Below, in pieces: positions 24,819 through 34,251 of a DNA stretch of 36,886 nucleotides; positions within the stretch are counted from its first letter, which is position 1, and each line of letters opens with the position of its first letter. Origin of the DNA: Acidithiobacillus sp. HP-2 (GTDB lineage Bacteria; Pseudomonadota; Gammaproteobacteria; Acidithiobacillales; Acidithiobacillaceae); assembly GCF_015100155.1 (NCBI RefSeq), contig NZ_JACKZA010000023.1, positions 107-36,992 on the forward strand, given 5' to 3'. A program made the position numbers and the translations under genes. The notes under the pieces were generated by a model that did not search any database, had not been told where the DNA came from, and saw nothing but the letters and a program-made list of their open reading frames with translations.

Positions 24819-26351
24819 TTAGGCAGTCTGTACCAGATTTTTTCCACCCATTTCCGGCGGTATGGGCATACCCATGAGATGCAGAAGCGTTGGCGCAAGA
24901 TCTTCCAGAGCACCGCCCGACAAGAGCTCGGCGGGTCGTCCGATATACAATAGGGGCACCGGGTTGCAGGTATGCGAGGTGTGTGCCTGTCCACTTTCGG
25001 TATCCAGCATCTGCTCAACATTCCCATGGTCTGCGGTAATCAGGACTTCTCCACCGACATTACGGACGGCGCTGACAATACGTCCGAGGCTTTGATCGAC
25101 GGCCTCTACTGCAGTAATGGCGGCACTGAGTTTGCCGCTGTGACCAACCATATCGGGGTTGGCAATATTGCAGACGATGGCATCATATCGGCGACTTTCC
25201 ACCTGCTCTACCAGCGCATCCGTCAGAGCGTTCACACTCATTTCCGGCTGCAGATCGTAGGTGGTGACCTTTGGAGAAGGAATCAGAATCCGGTCTTCGC
25301 CAGGATAAACAGTTTCGTCACCACCATTCAGAAAGAAGGTTACGTGCGCGTATTTTTCCGTTTCCGCAATGCGTAACTGATGTAATCCATGTTGGGCAAG
25401 CCATTCCCCGAAGGTATTTTTGAGCCGGGTCGGAGGAAAAGCTACATGGACGTCAAAATGTTCACTATATTCAGTGAGGGTCACAAAATCTGCGAGTTTG
25501 GGTGTGGCCTGACGGGGAAACCCGTCGAAGTCGGCCTCAATGAAGGGGCGGGTAATCTGCCGGGCGCGATCAGAACGAAAGTTCATGAACAGGACGGCGT
25601 CATGATCCTGAATACAGATGGGTGTGCTGCCGATTTGTGAGGGGGCAACAAATTCATCACTTTCGCCCCGGGCATAAGCGGCCGCCAGCGCCTCCTGACC
25701 CGTGGCATAGTGGGTACCTTTGCCAAGAGTAAGCAAATCATAAGCTTGTTGTACCCGATCCCAGCGGTGATCCCGATCCATGGCATAAAACCGACCAATC
25801 AGCGAGGCCAGTTCTCCACCGTGGGCTTTCAATTCGGCTGACAGTTTTTCCAGAGAATTTTCCGCACAGCGGGGTAGGGTGTCGCGTCCATCCAGAAAAG
25901 CATGTACGTACACCCGTTCCGCTCCCCGACTTCGAGCCAGACGCAGGGCGGCAAACAGGTGTTCTTCGTGGGAATGAACCCCCCCCGCCGAGAGTAATCC
26001 AAGGATATGGACCGCTCCGCCCTGAGCTTTGGCCGTATCAACTGCCGCACAAAGTGCGCTGTTTTTATAGAAACTTGCGTCCATGATGCCACGGTTGATG
26101 CGTTCGTATTCCTGGTAAACAACCCGTCCGGCCCCGATATTGATATGCCCGACTTCACTGTTGCCCATCTGCCCGCCGGGCAGCCCTACGGAAGCCCCGG
26201 AGGCATTGAGGAGGTTATGAGGATGGCTACGCCACCAGCCGTCCCAGTTAGGCGTATGGGCCAGGGCAATGGCATTGTTTTCAGGATCTTCGCGATAACC
26301 CCAGCCATCCAGGATTAGCAGCAGTACGGGGCGCGGTGTGTGGGCCATCAA
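24819..26351 (-). CDS. gpmI: 2,3-bisphosphoglycerate-independent phosphoglycerate mutase
   Basis: This Mn-dependent enzyme interconverts 3- and 2-phosphoglycerate in glycolysis and gluconeogenesis. The 510-residue length is normal. Seen are the metal-binding LLILDGWGYRED (about residues 11-22), the phosphoserine site GGQMGNSEVGHINIGAGR (around residue 62), HAFLDGRDTLPR, the GRFYAMDRDHRWDR block, and the second metal set VCNIANPDMVGHSG and VLITADHGNVEQM. In a cell fixing CO2 through the Calvin cycle it links 3-phosphoglycerate to the lower pathway. It heads the gpmI-envC-ctpA unit. Confidence 0.97.
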   Translation of the reverse strand: MMAHTPRPVLLLILDGWGYREDPENNAIALAHTPNWDGWWRSHPHNLLNASGASVGLPGGQMGNSEVGHINIGAGRVVYQEYERINRGIMDASFYKNSALCAAVDTAKAQGGAVHILGLLSAGGVHSHEEHLFAALRLARSRGAERVYVHAFLDGRDTLPRCAENSLEKLSAELKAHGGELASLIGRFYAMDRDHRWDRVQQAYDLLTLGKGTHYATGQEALAAAYARGESDEFVAPSQIGSTPICIQDHDAVLFMNFRSDRARQITRPFIEADFDGFPRQATPKLADFVTLTEYSEHFDVHVAFPPTRLKNTFGEWLAQHGLHQLRIAETEKYAHVTFFLNGGDETVYPGEDRILIPSPKVTTYDLQPEMSVNALTDALVEQVESRRYDAIVCNIANPDMVGHSGKLSAAITAVEAVDQSLGRIVSAVRNVGGEVLITADHGNVEQMLDTESGQAHTSHTCNPVPLLYIGRPAELLSGGALEDLAPTLLHLMGMPIPPEMGGKNLVQTA

Positions 26352-26414
26352 TTTCCTCTAAACCGAGAAAGAATACAAATTAAGGGCGCATTAAAGCAGA
26401 TCAGGCGAATTCTG

Positions 26415-28901
26415 TCATGGGGTCATCACCAGTGGTTTGAGATGCCAGATATCCGCATTATATTCCCGAATGGTGCGGTCGCTGGAAAATACGCCGCTGG
26501 CAGCACTGTTCAAAATACTCAGACGCTGCCATTCGGTCTGGTCACGCCACAATGCGGCCGCCTCCTGTTGTTTCAGCTTATAGCTGGTGAAGTCGGCCAG
26601 TACCATCCAGGGGTCATGTGGATTATTCAGGGTGTGTATGATGGGATCAAAAATACCCGGTTCAAAGGCATTGAAATACCCGCTGTGCAGGAGGTCCATC
26701 ACTCTCTGCAGATCGTGGTCGGCCTGCAAATAAATTTCTGGTTGATAGTTGCCCCTTAACTGACTGACTTCCTGGGCATTCAGGCCAAACAGAAAAAAGT
26801 GTTCGGGCCCGACGGCATCGCGGATTTCAATATTGGCACCATCCAGCGTACCGATCGTCAGTGCGCCGTTCATCATGAACTTCATGTTGCCGGTTCCTGA
26901 GGCTTCCTTACCCGCCGTGGAAATTTGCTCGGACAAATCGGTGGCTGCACAAATCTGTTCCATAAGGGAAACCCGATAGTCCGGCAGGAAACAGACCCGC
27001 AAGCGACCGGCGGTATCGGCATCATGATTGACCACGTTGGCAATGTTGTTGATGAGTTTGATGATCCGCTTGGCCATGAAATAACCGGGGGCGGCTTTCC
27101 CGGCGAATAGCACATTACGCGGGGTGACTTCGGAGCCTTCACCACGTTTGATGCGATCGTAAAGGTGAATGACATGGAGGGCGTTGAGCAGTTGCCGTTT
27201 GTATTCATGAATGCGTTTGACTTGGGTATCGACCATGGCACCCGAAATAAAATGCACACCGGTTTGTTCCAGAACCAGCCTGGCGAGGCGGGCCTTGTTG
27301 ATTTGGCGGACCGCATCCCAACGTTTGCGGAAAGTGGCGTCTTCTGCAAAGGGGGCCAGAGCCTTGAGATGATCCAGGTCGTTCTTCCAGTCAGGACCAA
27401 TCTGCTCGGTAAGCAGTTCCCGCAAGGCGGGATTGGCCCATTGCAACCAGCGCCGGGGCGTGACGCCATTGGTTTTGTTGTTGAACTTTTGGGGCCAGAG
27501 CTTATGGAAGTCGGCGAACAGCTCGTCGCAAAGCAGTTCCGTGTGCAGTGCGGCTACGCCGTTGACGGAAAAGCTCCCCACCACCGCCAGGTGAGCCATG
27601 CGGACCATTTGTTCGCCATTTTCCTCGATGATGGACAGGCGTTGTAGCAAGGCATTATCCCCTGGTGCCCGACGGGCCACTTCCTGCAGGAAACGCCCAT
27701 TGATTTCAAAAATGATTTCCAGAAGGCGTGGCAGGAGTTGGCGAAACAGGCGTACCGGCCAGCGTTCCAGAGCCTCTGGAAGCAGGGTGTGGTTGGTATA
27801 GGCCATGGTGTGGCTGGTGATTTTCCAGGCGCTATCCCAGTCCAGGCCATGTTCATCCATCAGCAGGCGCATCAGTTCCGGCACTGCGCAACTGGGATGC
27901 GTATCGTTGAGCTGAAAACAGTGATGTTTGGCAAAATGGGTAAAATTTTCACCATGTACAGCGACCCAGTCGGCCATCACATCCTGAAGACTGGCTGAGG
28001 CCAGAAAATACTGCTGACGCAAGCGTAGTTCCTTACCATTTTCACTGCTGTCATTGGGATAAAGCACCATGCTGATATGTTCAGCATTATTTTTAGCTGC
28101 TACAGCTTCGGGATAGGCACCCGCATTGAATTCGCCGAGATCAAATATGTCGGTGGAGGCGGCGCGCCATAGCCGCAGGGTGTTGACGACCTCATTGCGA
28201 TAACCCGGTATGGGAATGTCATAAGGGACAGCGAGGACATCGTGGGTATCCACCCAACGATGATGTAATTTGCCCTGAGCATCCTTATACACATCGCTGC
28301 GCCCGAAAAAATGAATGTGACGCACGCGTTCTGGTCGTTTCAGTTCCCAGGGGTAACCATTTTTCAGCCAGTGGTCGGGTTCTTCGACCTGCTCGCCCGC
28401 CCGAATTTCCTGACGAAACATGCCATAACTGTAGCGTATGCCATAACCCGTGACGGGGAGCCCCAGTGACGCACAACTATCGAGAAAGCAGGCAGCCAGA
28501 CGACCCAGTCCGCCATTCCCCAGACCCGCATCGGGTTCTGTCTCAATGACGTCTGTCAATTGTCGATGTTCCTGCTCAAGGACTGTCCCGGCCGCTTCTT
28601 CCAGCCCCAGATTGAGCAGGGTGTTACCCATGGTACGGCCCAGCAAAAATTCGAGAGACAGGTAAAAAGTGCGCTTACCTTTCTCTTCCGCCACTTTTTG
28701 CTGGGTTTTTTTCCAGCGTTCTACCAGGCGATCACGCAGGCTCATGGATAGCGCGGTATATACATTAATTTTCGAGCCGGTTTCTGCTTCCGCACCCAAG
28801 GTATGAAACAGGTAATGCCGGGTATCGGAGCACAGGCTGCTGGCATCCATACCAAGAGGGGGTAAGACACAGGCGTTTTTCGCAGGACGTCTGGCAGGCA
28901 T
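26415..28901 (-). CDS. glgP: Glycogen/maltodextrin phosphorylase
   Basis: This PLP enzyme releases glucose-1-phosphate from alpha-1,4-glucans. From ATG 28901 it has 828 residues, typical of the family. Landmarks are TFYLSLEFLLGRTMGNTLLNLGL, ETEPDAGLGNGGLGRLAACFLDS and NGVTPRRWLQWANP. VKRIHEYKRQLLNALH is also present, as is the PLP signature EASGTGNMKFMMNGALTIGTLDGAN with Lys674. ATG 28899-28901 is preferred to ATG 28914-28916 because AGGAG is 8 bases upstream of it. No other glg gene is in the window. It is about 60 bp from gpmI, possibly read through into it. Confidence 0.96.
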   Translation of the reverse strand: MPARRPAKNACVLPPLGMDASSLCSDTRHYLFHTLGAEAETGSKINVYTALSMSLRDRLVERWKKTQQKVAEEKGKRTFYLSLEFLLGRTMGNTLLNLGLEEAAGTVLEQEHRQLTDVIETEPDAGLGNGGLGRLAACFLDSCASLGLPVTGYGIRYSYGMFRQEIRAGEQVEEPDHWLKNGYPWELKRPERVRHIHFFGRSDVYKDAQGKLHHRWVDTHDVLAVPYDIPIPGYRNEVVNTLRLWRAASTDIFDLGEFNAGAYPEAVAAKNNAEHISMVLYPNDSSENGKELRLRQQYFLASASLQDVMADWVAVHGENFTHFAKHHCFQLNDTHPSCAVPELMRLLMDEHGLDWDSAWKITSHTMAYTNHTLLPEALERWPVRLFRQLLPRLLEIIFEINGRFLQEVARRAPGDNALLQRLSIIEENGEQMVRMAHLAVVGSFSVNGVAALHTELLCDELFADFHKLWPQKFNNKTNGVTPRRWLQWANPALRELLTEQIGPDWKNDLDHLKALAPFAEDATFRKRWDAVRQINKARLARLVLEQTGVHFISGAMVDTQVKRIHEYKRQLLNALHVIHLYDRIKRGEGSEVTPRNVLFAGKAAPGYFMAKRIIKLINNIANVVNHDADTAGRLRVCFLPDYRVSLMEQICAATDLSEQISTAGKEASGTGNMKFMMNGALTIGTLDGANIEIRDAVGPEHFFLFGLNAQEVSQLRGNYQPEIYLQADHDLQRVMDLLHSGYFNAFEPGIFDPIIHTLNNPHDPWMVLADFTSYKLKQQEAAALWRDQTEWQRLSILNSAASGVFSSDRTIREYNADIWHLKPLVMTP

Positions 28902-28937
28902 GATGTGGCTCCTCATGTGCGGATGGTCGACACTCCC

Positions 28938-28966
28938 ATCATAGAATGATGTTATGGGGAATTGAA
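28938..28966 (-). promoter_or_regulatory. Candidate sigma-70 promoter for glgP
   Basis: On the minus strand TTCAAT (28961-28966) and TATGAT (28938-28943) are 17 bases apart, about 37 bases from the start codon. The -10 is good, the -35 weak. Confidence 0.35.
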
Positions 28967-29112
28967 AGGGGTTATGGTGCCGAGATTGGCGATTATTTCC
29001 TGGATGGACATTATTTCAGATCGGCATGGCAAAGATGCTAATCTTGAGGCGATAAAAATACATTTGACCAGAGATCCGGTCAGTTATTCATCCCTTTGAA
29101 AAGGAGTCGTTC

Positions 29113-29499
29113 ATGGCTAAATCTTTGGCAGATTATATTCGCAGTGCTCGGAGTCAAATTCGTGAAGTGGATTGCGATACTCTGGAAGACTGGCTGCGTA
29201 CCCGCGACGACTTGGTGCTGGTGGATGTGCGGGAAGCCCATGCTTTTGTCGAAGGGCATCTACCCGAAGCCATTCATGTTCCTCGAGGCTATCTGGAAGC
29301 CCTTGCTGATCCGGATTACGGCCATTGCCACCCGGTGTTGTCCCAGGCGCGGGATCAGGTGGTGGTGTTGTATTGTGACAGCGGAACGCGTTCCGCACTT
29401 TCTGCCGTCACTTTGCAGGAAATGGGTTTTAACGAGGTATATAACCTGGGTGGCGGCATCAATGTCTGGGATGCAGAAGACAAGCCCATTGTGACCTGA
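29113..29499 (+). CDS. Rhodanese-like single-domain sulfurtransferase
   Basis: The 128-residue cytoplasmic protein is one rhodanese domain. It has LVDVREAHAFVEGHLPEAIHVPRG (about 37-60), then the active loop CDSGTRS with Cys88, followed by MGFNEVYNLGGGINVW. It can carry persulfide sulfur, for example from thiosulfate or other reduced sulfur compounds; in a sulfur-oxidising cell it may serve sulfur trafficking, but the acceptor is unknown. AAGGAG lies 7 bases before the ATG. It stands alone between divergent glgP and a 200-bp palindrome. Confidence 0.92.
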   Translation: MAKSLADYIRSARSQIREVDCDTLEDWLRTRDDLVLVDVREAHAFVEGHLPEAIHVPRGYLEALADPDYGHCHPVLSQARDQVVVLYCDSGTRSALSAVTLQEMGFNEVYNLGGGINVWDAEDKPIVT

Positions 29500-29532
29500 T
29501 GCGTTGAGCTTCAATATGCGTTGAGCTTCAAT
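29500..29532 (+). repeat. 16-bp tandem direct repeat at palindrome edge
   Basis: The same 16 bases (TGCGTTGAGCTTCAAT) occur at 29500-29515 and 29517-29532, one base apart. The second copy overlaps the outer end of the large palindrome by 8 bases. Confidence 0.8.
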
Positions 29533-29724
29533 CGGGCCGCTGGCAGCAAGGCTTTTTGCTCCAACGTCCCTTGCCTGTTGTTCTAGGGCTCATCCTGCTG
29601 TCAGGAGAGAACTCGCCCTGCGGGCTCAAACAGCTCTCCTTACGGGCGCAGGATTTCGCCAAGAACAACAACGGCTCGGGCCAAAGTCGCTGCAAAGCCT
29701 TGCTGCCAGCGGCCCGATTGAAGC
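29525..29724. repeat. About 200-bp palindromic element (MITE/REP-like)
   Basis: The outer arms are a perfect 31-base inverted repeat: 29525-29555 pairs with 29694-29724. The inner parts pair imperfectly (GTTGTTCT, ATCCTGC and AGGAGAG segments recur inverted), so the RNA or a single DNA strand would fold along nearly its full length. The 29 bases 29671-29699 recur at 17500-17528. No reading frame is supported. It lies between the convergent ends of the rhodanese and the adenosine-kinase-like genes and may terminate both. Confidence 0.8.
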
Positions 29725-29735
29725 GACGGCATTAA

Positions 29736-30677
29736 TTACTCAATCTGGCCTCCAAAATTTTCCTGGTAACGTTTTTTGAATTCGCTCCAGGTGAAATGAT
29801 GATTTTGGGTGCCAGCCGTTTCAATTTTGTAGGCGCCCATCAACGAGGCAATTTTGCCACTGGTTTCCCAGCCCAGATTATGTTCAAGGCCGTAAAGCAA
29901 ACCTGCCCGATAGGCGTCGCCGCAACCGGTGGGATCAAGTACTGCCTTGGGTTTGGCCGCAGGAATCTGCGTTTCCTGGTCTTCGTGGTAGATGATGGAA
30001 CCCTGCTCGCCTTTGGTGACGATCAGCGCTTTCAGGCGTTGGCGCAACTCCGCGACGCTTAAGCCGGTACGAGCCTGAACCATCTGGCATTCATAGTCAT
30101 TAACCGTCAGATAGTCGGCCATATCAATGAGACGGGTCAGGGTTGCTGCGTCAAACAGCGGCAGTCCCTGTCCGGGATCAAACAGTGTGGGAATGCCTGC
30201 GCGGGTCAAGTCCTCCAGATGCTGGATCATGGCCCCCAAACCATCGGGTGAGACAATGGCCCAGTGCACATCGCTGGGGATTTGTCCGTCCAGATGGTTT
30301 TCCTGGGCCATAAACATTGCACCTGGATGAAAAGCGGTGATCTGATTGTCGTCCAGATCGGTGGTGATAAAAGCCTGCGCCGTGTAATGATCAGGGAGGA
30401 TGCGAATCAGATGGGTATCCAGCCCCTGCTGTTTTATATGCTCAAGGTAGGGTGTGAAATCCTGACCGGCGGTGCCGGCAATGACGGGGTTTCCTCCCAG
30501 CAGCTTGAGATTGTAAGCAATGTTACCGGCACAACCGCCAAAATCGCGACGCATTTCCGGTACGGTAAAAGACACATTCAACATGTGTACCTGCTCAGGC
30601 AGGATGTGGGCCTTGAAACGGTCCTGAAACACCATAATGGTATCAAAGGCCAGTGATCCGCAGACGAGTGTGGACAT
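29736..30677 (-). CDS. PfkB-family kinase, probable adenosine kinase
   Basis: The 313-residue protein has PfkB features: FGGCAGNIAYNLKLLGG (substrate Gly-Gly motif, about residues 35-51), VNDYECQM, LIVTKGEQGSIIY and the C-terminal signature LDPTGCGDAYRAGLLYGL with the catalytic Asp. Sequence alone does not separate adenosine kinase from other PfkB sugar kinases, but it faces the metK-ahcY-metF genes, where removing adenosine would pull SAH hydrolysis forward. ATG 30677 has AAGGAG upstream; the longer frame (to 30752) lacks homology. It is transcribed away from the outer-membrane protein gene. Confidence 0.82.
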   Translation of the reverse strand: MSTLVCGSLAFDTIMVFQDRFKAHILPEQVHMLNVSFTVPEMRRDFGGCAGNIAYNLKLLGGNPVIAGTAGQDFTPYLEHIKQQGLDTHLIRILPDHYTAQAFITTDLDDNQITAFHPGAMFMAQENHLDGQIPSDVHWAIVSPDGLGAMIQHLEDLTRAGIPTLFDPGQGLPLFDAATLTRLIDMADYLTVNDYECQMVQARTGLSVAELRQRLKALIVTKGEQGSIIYHEDQETQIPAAKPKAVLDPTGCGDAYRAGLLYGLEHNLGWETSGKIASLMGAYKIETAGTQNHHFTWSEFKKRYQENFGGQIE

Positions 30678-30799
30678 GGCAACTCCTTGTTGGGTTTTTG
30701 TCAAATTGTTGGGTTGGGTGTGGTATTTTTGCTGAAAACAGGCTATTATCATAACAGGTTTTTACGAATTGTGTTGTCCTGTCCGGGGTGGGTCTGGTC

Positions 30800-31405
30800 A
30801 TGAACAGGGGTCTGTGTACATTACTGGCGGTTGCCATGCTGGCTTTTGCCGTTCCGGCCTGGGCTGCGGGTTCTGCTGCCCACGATCAGACCTATGTGAA
30901 CCTTTTCGGGGGTAATACTTTTTTCAGTGGTGGCAGTGGACTTGCTCATCATGATGGTAATGCGGTGCTGGGATTGCGTTTCGGGCAGCGTCTCAGCGCG
31001 CACCTGGGTGTCGAGGCGCAGGTTGCTGCGGCTTTTGCCCATTTGCAGGATGCTGCACCCAATGCTGACGCTAACCAGTACAGTGGCGCGCTGCTCGGCA
31101 ATGTGTATGCCTTTGCCAGTCCGAACACCCCCTATGTTTCTCTGGGTCTGGGTGCTTCCAGTAATCGCTTTAATCAGGATCTGGGGCGCGGTACTTCGCT
31201 GATGGGCGTATTGGGACTGGGTTATCAATATTCCCTGGGGGATCATTTTGGGTTGCGCCTGGATGTCCAGGATCAACTGCTGTTCAATACCCCGACGCCC
31301 AGCGCCGCAAACCTCAACAATGTGCAGGTGACGGGCGGTATTTCCTATTTTTGGGGCGGCAGCAAAAAATCTGCCTTTCCAGTCATCGGCCCTTCCCATC
31401 CCTGA
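30800..31405 (+). CDS. Outer-membrane beta-barrel protein
   Basis: The 201-residue protein has a signal peptide (NRGLCTLLAVAMLAFAVPAWA, cleavage near residue 23). Alternating amphipathic strands rich in Gly and Tyr follow (YVNLFGGNTFF, VSLGLGASSN, GLGYQYSLGDHFGLRLDVQ, NVQVTGGISYFWGG), typical of an eight-strand OmpA-like or acyloxyacyl-type barrel. No peptidoglycan-binding domain is present. The final Pro-rich tail after SYFWGG is unusual, since barrels normally end in an aromatic residue. ATG 30800 follows a G-rich stretch; GTG 30788 in frame is possible. Function unknown. It precedes metK by 128 bp. Confidence 0.7.
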   Translation: MNRGLCTLLAVAMLAFAVPAWAAGSAAHDQTYVNLFGGNTFFSGGSGLAHHDGNAVLGLRFGQRLSAHLGVEAQVAAAFAHLQDAAPNADANQYSGALLGNVYAFASPNTPYVSLGLGASSNRFNQDLGRGTSLMGVLGLGYQYSLGDHFGLRLDVQDQLLFNTPTPSAANLNNVQVTGGISYFWGGSKKSAFPVIGPSHP

Positions 31406-31466
31406 AGCTTGAGTGGATTTTGTTTGCGGGGTGAGCGTCTTTCACTTCGCTTGGCCGTGTATCCTT

Positions 31467-31475
31467 TGCTATAGT
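31467..31475 (+). promoter_or_regulatory. Candidate extended -10 promoter for metK
   Basis: TGCTATAGT has TG one base before TATAGT, with no good -35, 58 bases upstream of the metK ATG. It resembles the candidate element before exbB. Confidence 0.4.
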
Positions 31476-31533
31476 GCGCTCTGTCCCCGTCGACGATCAA
31501 TTCATCGGCCACGCCAGCAAGGAGCCTGAACGC

Positions 31534-32703
31534 ATGTCCAAAAGCCATCTTTTTACTTCTGAGTCTGTTTCCGAAGGTCATCCCGATAAGGTCGCAGACC
31601 AGATTTCCGATGCTATCCTTGATGCCATTCTGGCGCAGGATCCGCGTGGTCGGGTAGCCGCTGAAACCCTGATTACTACCGGCCTTATTGTTCTGGCCGG
31701 CGAAATTACGACGACGGCTAACGTCGATTACGCAGACGTTGCCCGTCAGACGGTGCGCCGGATTGGCTATGATTCATCGGAAATGGGCTTTGACTGGGCC
31801 TCCTGCGCGGTAATGCAGACGCTCGACAAGCAGTCTCCGGATATTGCTCAGGGTGTGAATGAAGGAGCCGGTCTGGATCTGGACCAGGGCGCTGGTGATC
31901 AGGGTCTCATGTTTGGTTTTGCCTGTGATGAAACCGACGTGCTGATGCCAACTCCCATTTATTTCGCCCATCGTCTGACCGAACGCCAGGCTCTGGTACG
32001 TAAGGATGGCCGCCTGCCCTGGTTACGTCCCGACGCCAAAAGTCAGGTGACGGTGCGGTACGAAGATGGTCGCCCGGTGGCTATTGATGCCGTCGTCCTC
32101 TCCACCCAGCACAGCCCGGATATCAGTCATGCAGATCTGGTGGAAGCGGTGCGGGAAGAAATCATCAAGCCGGTATTGCCGCCGGAAATGCTGCACAAGG
32201 ATACCAAATATCTGATTAACCCTACCGGACGTTTTGTCATTGGCGGACCCGTAGGCGATTGTGGCTTGACGGGTCGCAAAATCATTGTAGACACCTACGG
32301 TGGTCAGGGCAGTCACGGCGGCGGTGCTTTTTCAGGTAAGGATCCGTCCAAGGTGGACCGTTCTTCTTCTTACGCTGGTCGTTACGTGGCCAAAAATATT
32401 GTTGCTGCAGGTCTGGCGAGCCGCTGTGAAGTTCAGGTGGCTTACGCCATTGGGGTATCCCAGCCGGTCAGTCTGATGGTCGATACCTTTGGTACCGGCA
32501 AAATTGATGATGATCGTATCGCTGCACTGGTCCGTGAACATTTTGATCTGCGTCCCAAGGGCATTATTCAGATGCTGGATCTGCTCCGTCCGATTTATGG
32601 TAAAACCGCTGCTTATGGGCATTTCGGTCGTGAAGAACCGGAATTTACCTGGGAACGGACCGACAAGGCCGCAGCCTTGCGGGATGCTGCTGGATTGCGA
32701 TAA
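31534..32703 (+). CDS. metK: S-adenosylmethionine synthetase
   Basis: MetK makes SAM from methionine and ATP in the cytoplasm. From ATG 31534 (AAGGAG 11 bases upstream) it has 389 residues, as usual. Signatures are [19 protein letters not shown] at the N-terminus, [16 protein letters not shown] (about residues 114-129), the [22 protein letters not shown] block, [16 protein letters not shown] and the C-terminal [12 protein letters not shown]. It is the first gene of metK - SAH riboswitch - ahcY - metF. Confidence 0.97.
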   Translation: MSKSHLFTSESVSEGHPDKVADQISDAILDAILAQDPRGRVAAETLITTGLIVLAGEITTTANVDYADVARQTVRRIGYDSSEMGFDWASCAVMQTLDKQSPDIAQGVNEGAGLDLDQGAGDQGLMFGFACDETDVLMPTPIYFAHRLTERQALVRKDGRLPWLRPDAKSQVTVRYEDGRPVAIDAVVLSTQHSPDISHADLVEAVREEIIKPVLPPEMLHKDTKYLINPTGRFVIGGPVGDCGLTGRKIIVDTYGGQGSHGGGAFSGKDPSKVDRSSSYAGRYVAKNIVAAGLASRCEVQVAYAIGVSQPVSLMVDTFGTGKIDDDRIAALVREHFDLRPKGIIQMLDLLRPIYGKTAAYGHFGREEPEFTWERTDKAAALRDAAGLR

Positions 32704-32715
32704 AAAGACCTCTGT

Positions 32716-32732
32716 GCGGAGAACCTCTCCGC
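32716..32732 (+). other. Hairpin between metK and the SAH riboswitch
   Basis: GCGGAG (32716-32721) and CTCCGC (32727-32732) form a perfect 6-bp stem with a five-base loop. No U-tract follows. It starts 13 bases after the metK stop and may protect or process the metK 3' end. Confidence 0.4.
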
Positions 32733-32740
32733 CGGAAGTT

Positions 32741-32792
32741 CGGGCCGAGGAGCGCTGCAATCGCCAGGTCTCTGGTGGTCAGGCTCGGCCCG
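32741..32792 (+). promoter_or_regulatory. S-adenosylhomocysteine (SAH) riboswitch
   Basis: A perfect 9-bp P1 stem joins 32741-32749 (CGGGCCGAG) to 32784-32792 (CTCGGCCCG). Inside it are the hallmark GAGGAGCGCTGCAA, an internal CCAG/CTGG stem, and the conserved CAGGCTCGG at the 3' side. This is the SAH riboswitch consensus as I know it. SAH binding normally raises expression of the downstream ahcY, so the toxic by-product triggers its own removal. It lies 53 bases upstream of the ahcY start. Confidence 0.93.
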
Positions 32793-32844
32793 TTTTCCTT
32801 CGTGTAAAACCGCGCTCGCTTTCATGATCAAAGGAACGACCACC

Positions 32845-34251
32845 ATGAATGCTGTGCTTAAAACGGGTGAAGACTTTAAAGTAGCTGATATGTCTCTGGC
32901 CGCCTGGGGACGTAAGGAAGTCCGTATTGCTGAAACGGAAATGCCGGCATTGATGGCGATTCGCCGGAAATATCAGGCTCAGCAGCCCTTGCAGGGCGCA
33001 CGCATTGCGGGCTGTATTCATATGACCATCCAGACCGCTGTACTTATCGAAACCCTGGTGGCTTTGGGGGCTGAAGTGCGCTGGTCTTCCTGCAATATTT
33101 TTTCTACGCAGGATCAGGCAGCCGCAGCTGTTGCGGCTGCAGGTGTTCCGGTTTTTGCCTGGAAGGGAGAAAGCGAGGAAGAGTACTGGTGGTGCGTGGA
33201 GCAGACCATTACGGGTCCTGACGGCTGGCGCCCCAATATGCTGCTGGATGATGGTGGAGACCTGACGGGATTGCTCCATGAGAAGTATCCCGAGTTGCTG
33301 GAAGGCATCCATGGTGTTTCCGAAGAAACGACTACAGGCGTGCATCGTCTTTGGGAAATGGCCAGGGAAGGTAAGCTCAAGGTGCCCGCCATCAATGTCA
33401 ACGACTCGGTGACCAAAAGCAAAAATGACAACAAATACGGTTGTCGTCACTCCCTCAATGATGCCATCAAGCGGGCCACGGACCATCTGCTGTCCGGTAA
33501 ACGCGCCCTGGTTTTGGGCTATGGTGATGTGGGCAAGGGCTCAGCAGCTTCCCTGCGTCAGGAAGGCATGATTGTGCGCGTCACCGAAGTGGATCCCATT
33601 TGCGCCATGCAGGCCTGCATGGACGGTTATGAAGTGGTTTCTCCCTACAAAAAGGGTATCAATGATGGTACCGATGCTTGTATTGATCAGGATCTGCTGG
33701 GCCAGACTGACTTGTTGGTAACCGCTACCGGTAATTACAATGTCTGCGATGCGGGCATGTTGAAGGCACTCAAGAAAGGCGCTGTCGTTTGTAATATTGG
33801 TCATTTCGACAATGAAATTGATACGGCTTTCATGCGCGCCAACTGGGCCTGGGACGAAGTCAAGGCTCAGGTGCACAAGGTGTATCGTGATGCACCTGCA
33901 GGCAAGGACTTTGATGCGGACAGTGATGATTACCTGATTCTTCTTTCTGAAGGAAGGCTGGTGAATCTGGGCAATGCTACCGGGCATCCCAGTCGGATCA
34001 TGGATGGTTCTTTTGCCGATCAGGTGTTGGCGCAGATACACCTTTACGGGGAGCGCTTTGCTGACCTGCCTGCCGCGCAGAAGTCTTCTCACATCAGCGT
34101 CACCGTCCTGCCGAAAACCCTGGATGAAGAAGTGGCCCGTTACATGGTGGAAGGTTTTGCCGGGGTGCTGACCCAGTTGACAACGGCCCAAGCCGAATAT
34201 CTTGGCGTTGACGTCCACGGGCCTTTCAAGAAAGACGCGTATCGTTACTGA
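32845..34251 (+). CDS. ahcY: Adenosylhomocysteinase
   Basis: The NAD-dependent enzyme splits SAH into homocysteine and adenosine. From ATG 32845 it has 468 residues. Landmarks are [26 protein letters not shown] near the start, [20 protein letters not shown]-like [41 protein letters not shown], the NAD-binding [13 protein letters not shown] and the C-terminal [13 protein letters not shown] 32845 is chosen over ATG 32824 because AAAGGA is 9 bases upstream of it and the homology starts there. Control is by the SAH riboswitch. Its stop overlaps the metF start by 1 base. Confidence 0.97.
   Translation: MNAVLKTGEDFKVADMSLAAWGRKEVRIAETEMPALMAIRRKYQAQQPLQGARIAGCIHMTIQTAVLIETLVALGAEVRWSSCNIFSTQDQAAAAVAAAGVPVFAWKGESEEEYWWCVEQTITGPDGWRPNMLLDDGGDLTGLLHEKYPELLEGIHGVSEETTTGVHRLWEMAREGKLKVPAINVNDSVTKSKNDNKYGCRHSLNDAIKRATDHLLSGKRALVLGYGDVGKGSAASLRQEGMIVRVTEVDPICAMQACMDGYEVVSPYKKGINDGTDACIDQDLLGQTDLLVTATGNYNVCDAGMLKALKKGAVVCNIGHFDNEIDTAFMRANWAWDEVKAQVHKVYRDAPAGKDFDADSDDYLILLSEGRLVNLGNATGHPSRIMDGSFADQVLAQIHLYGERFADLPAAQKSSHISVTVLPKTLDEEVARYMVEGFAGVLTQLTTAQAEYLGVDVHGPFKKDAYRY

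Noticed and set aside
31406-31533. Possible SAM riboswitch ahead of metK
   Set aside because: I found none of the conserved cores of the SAM riboswitch classes I know; only a candidate extended -10 promoter and a ribosome-binding site are visible.
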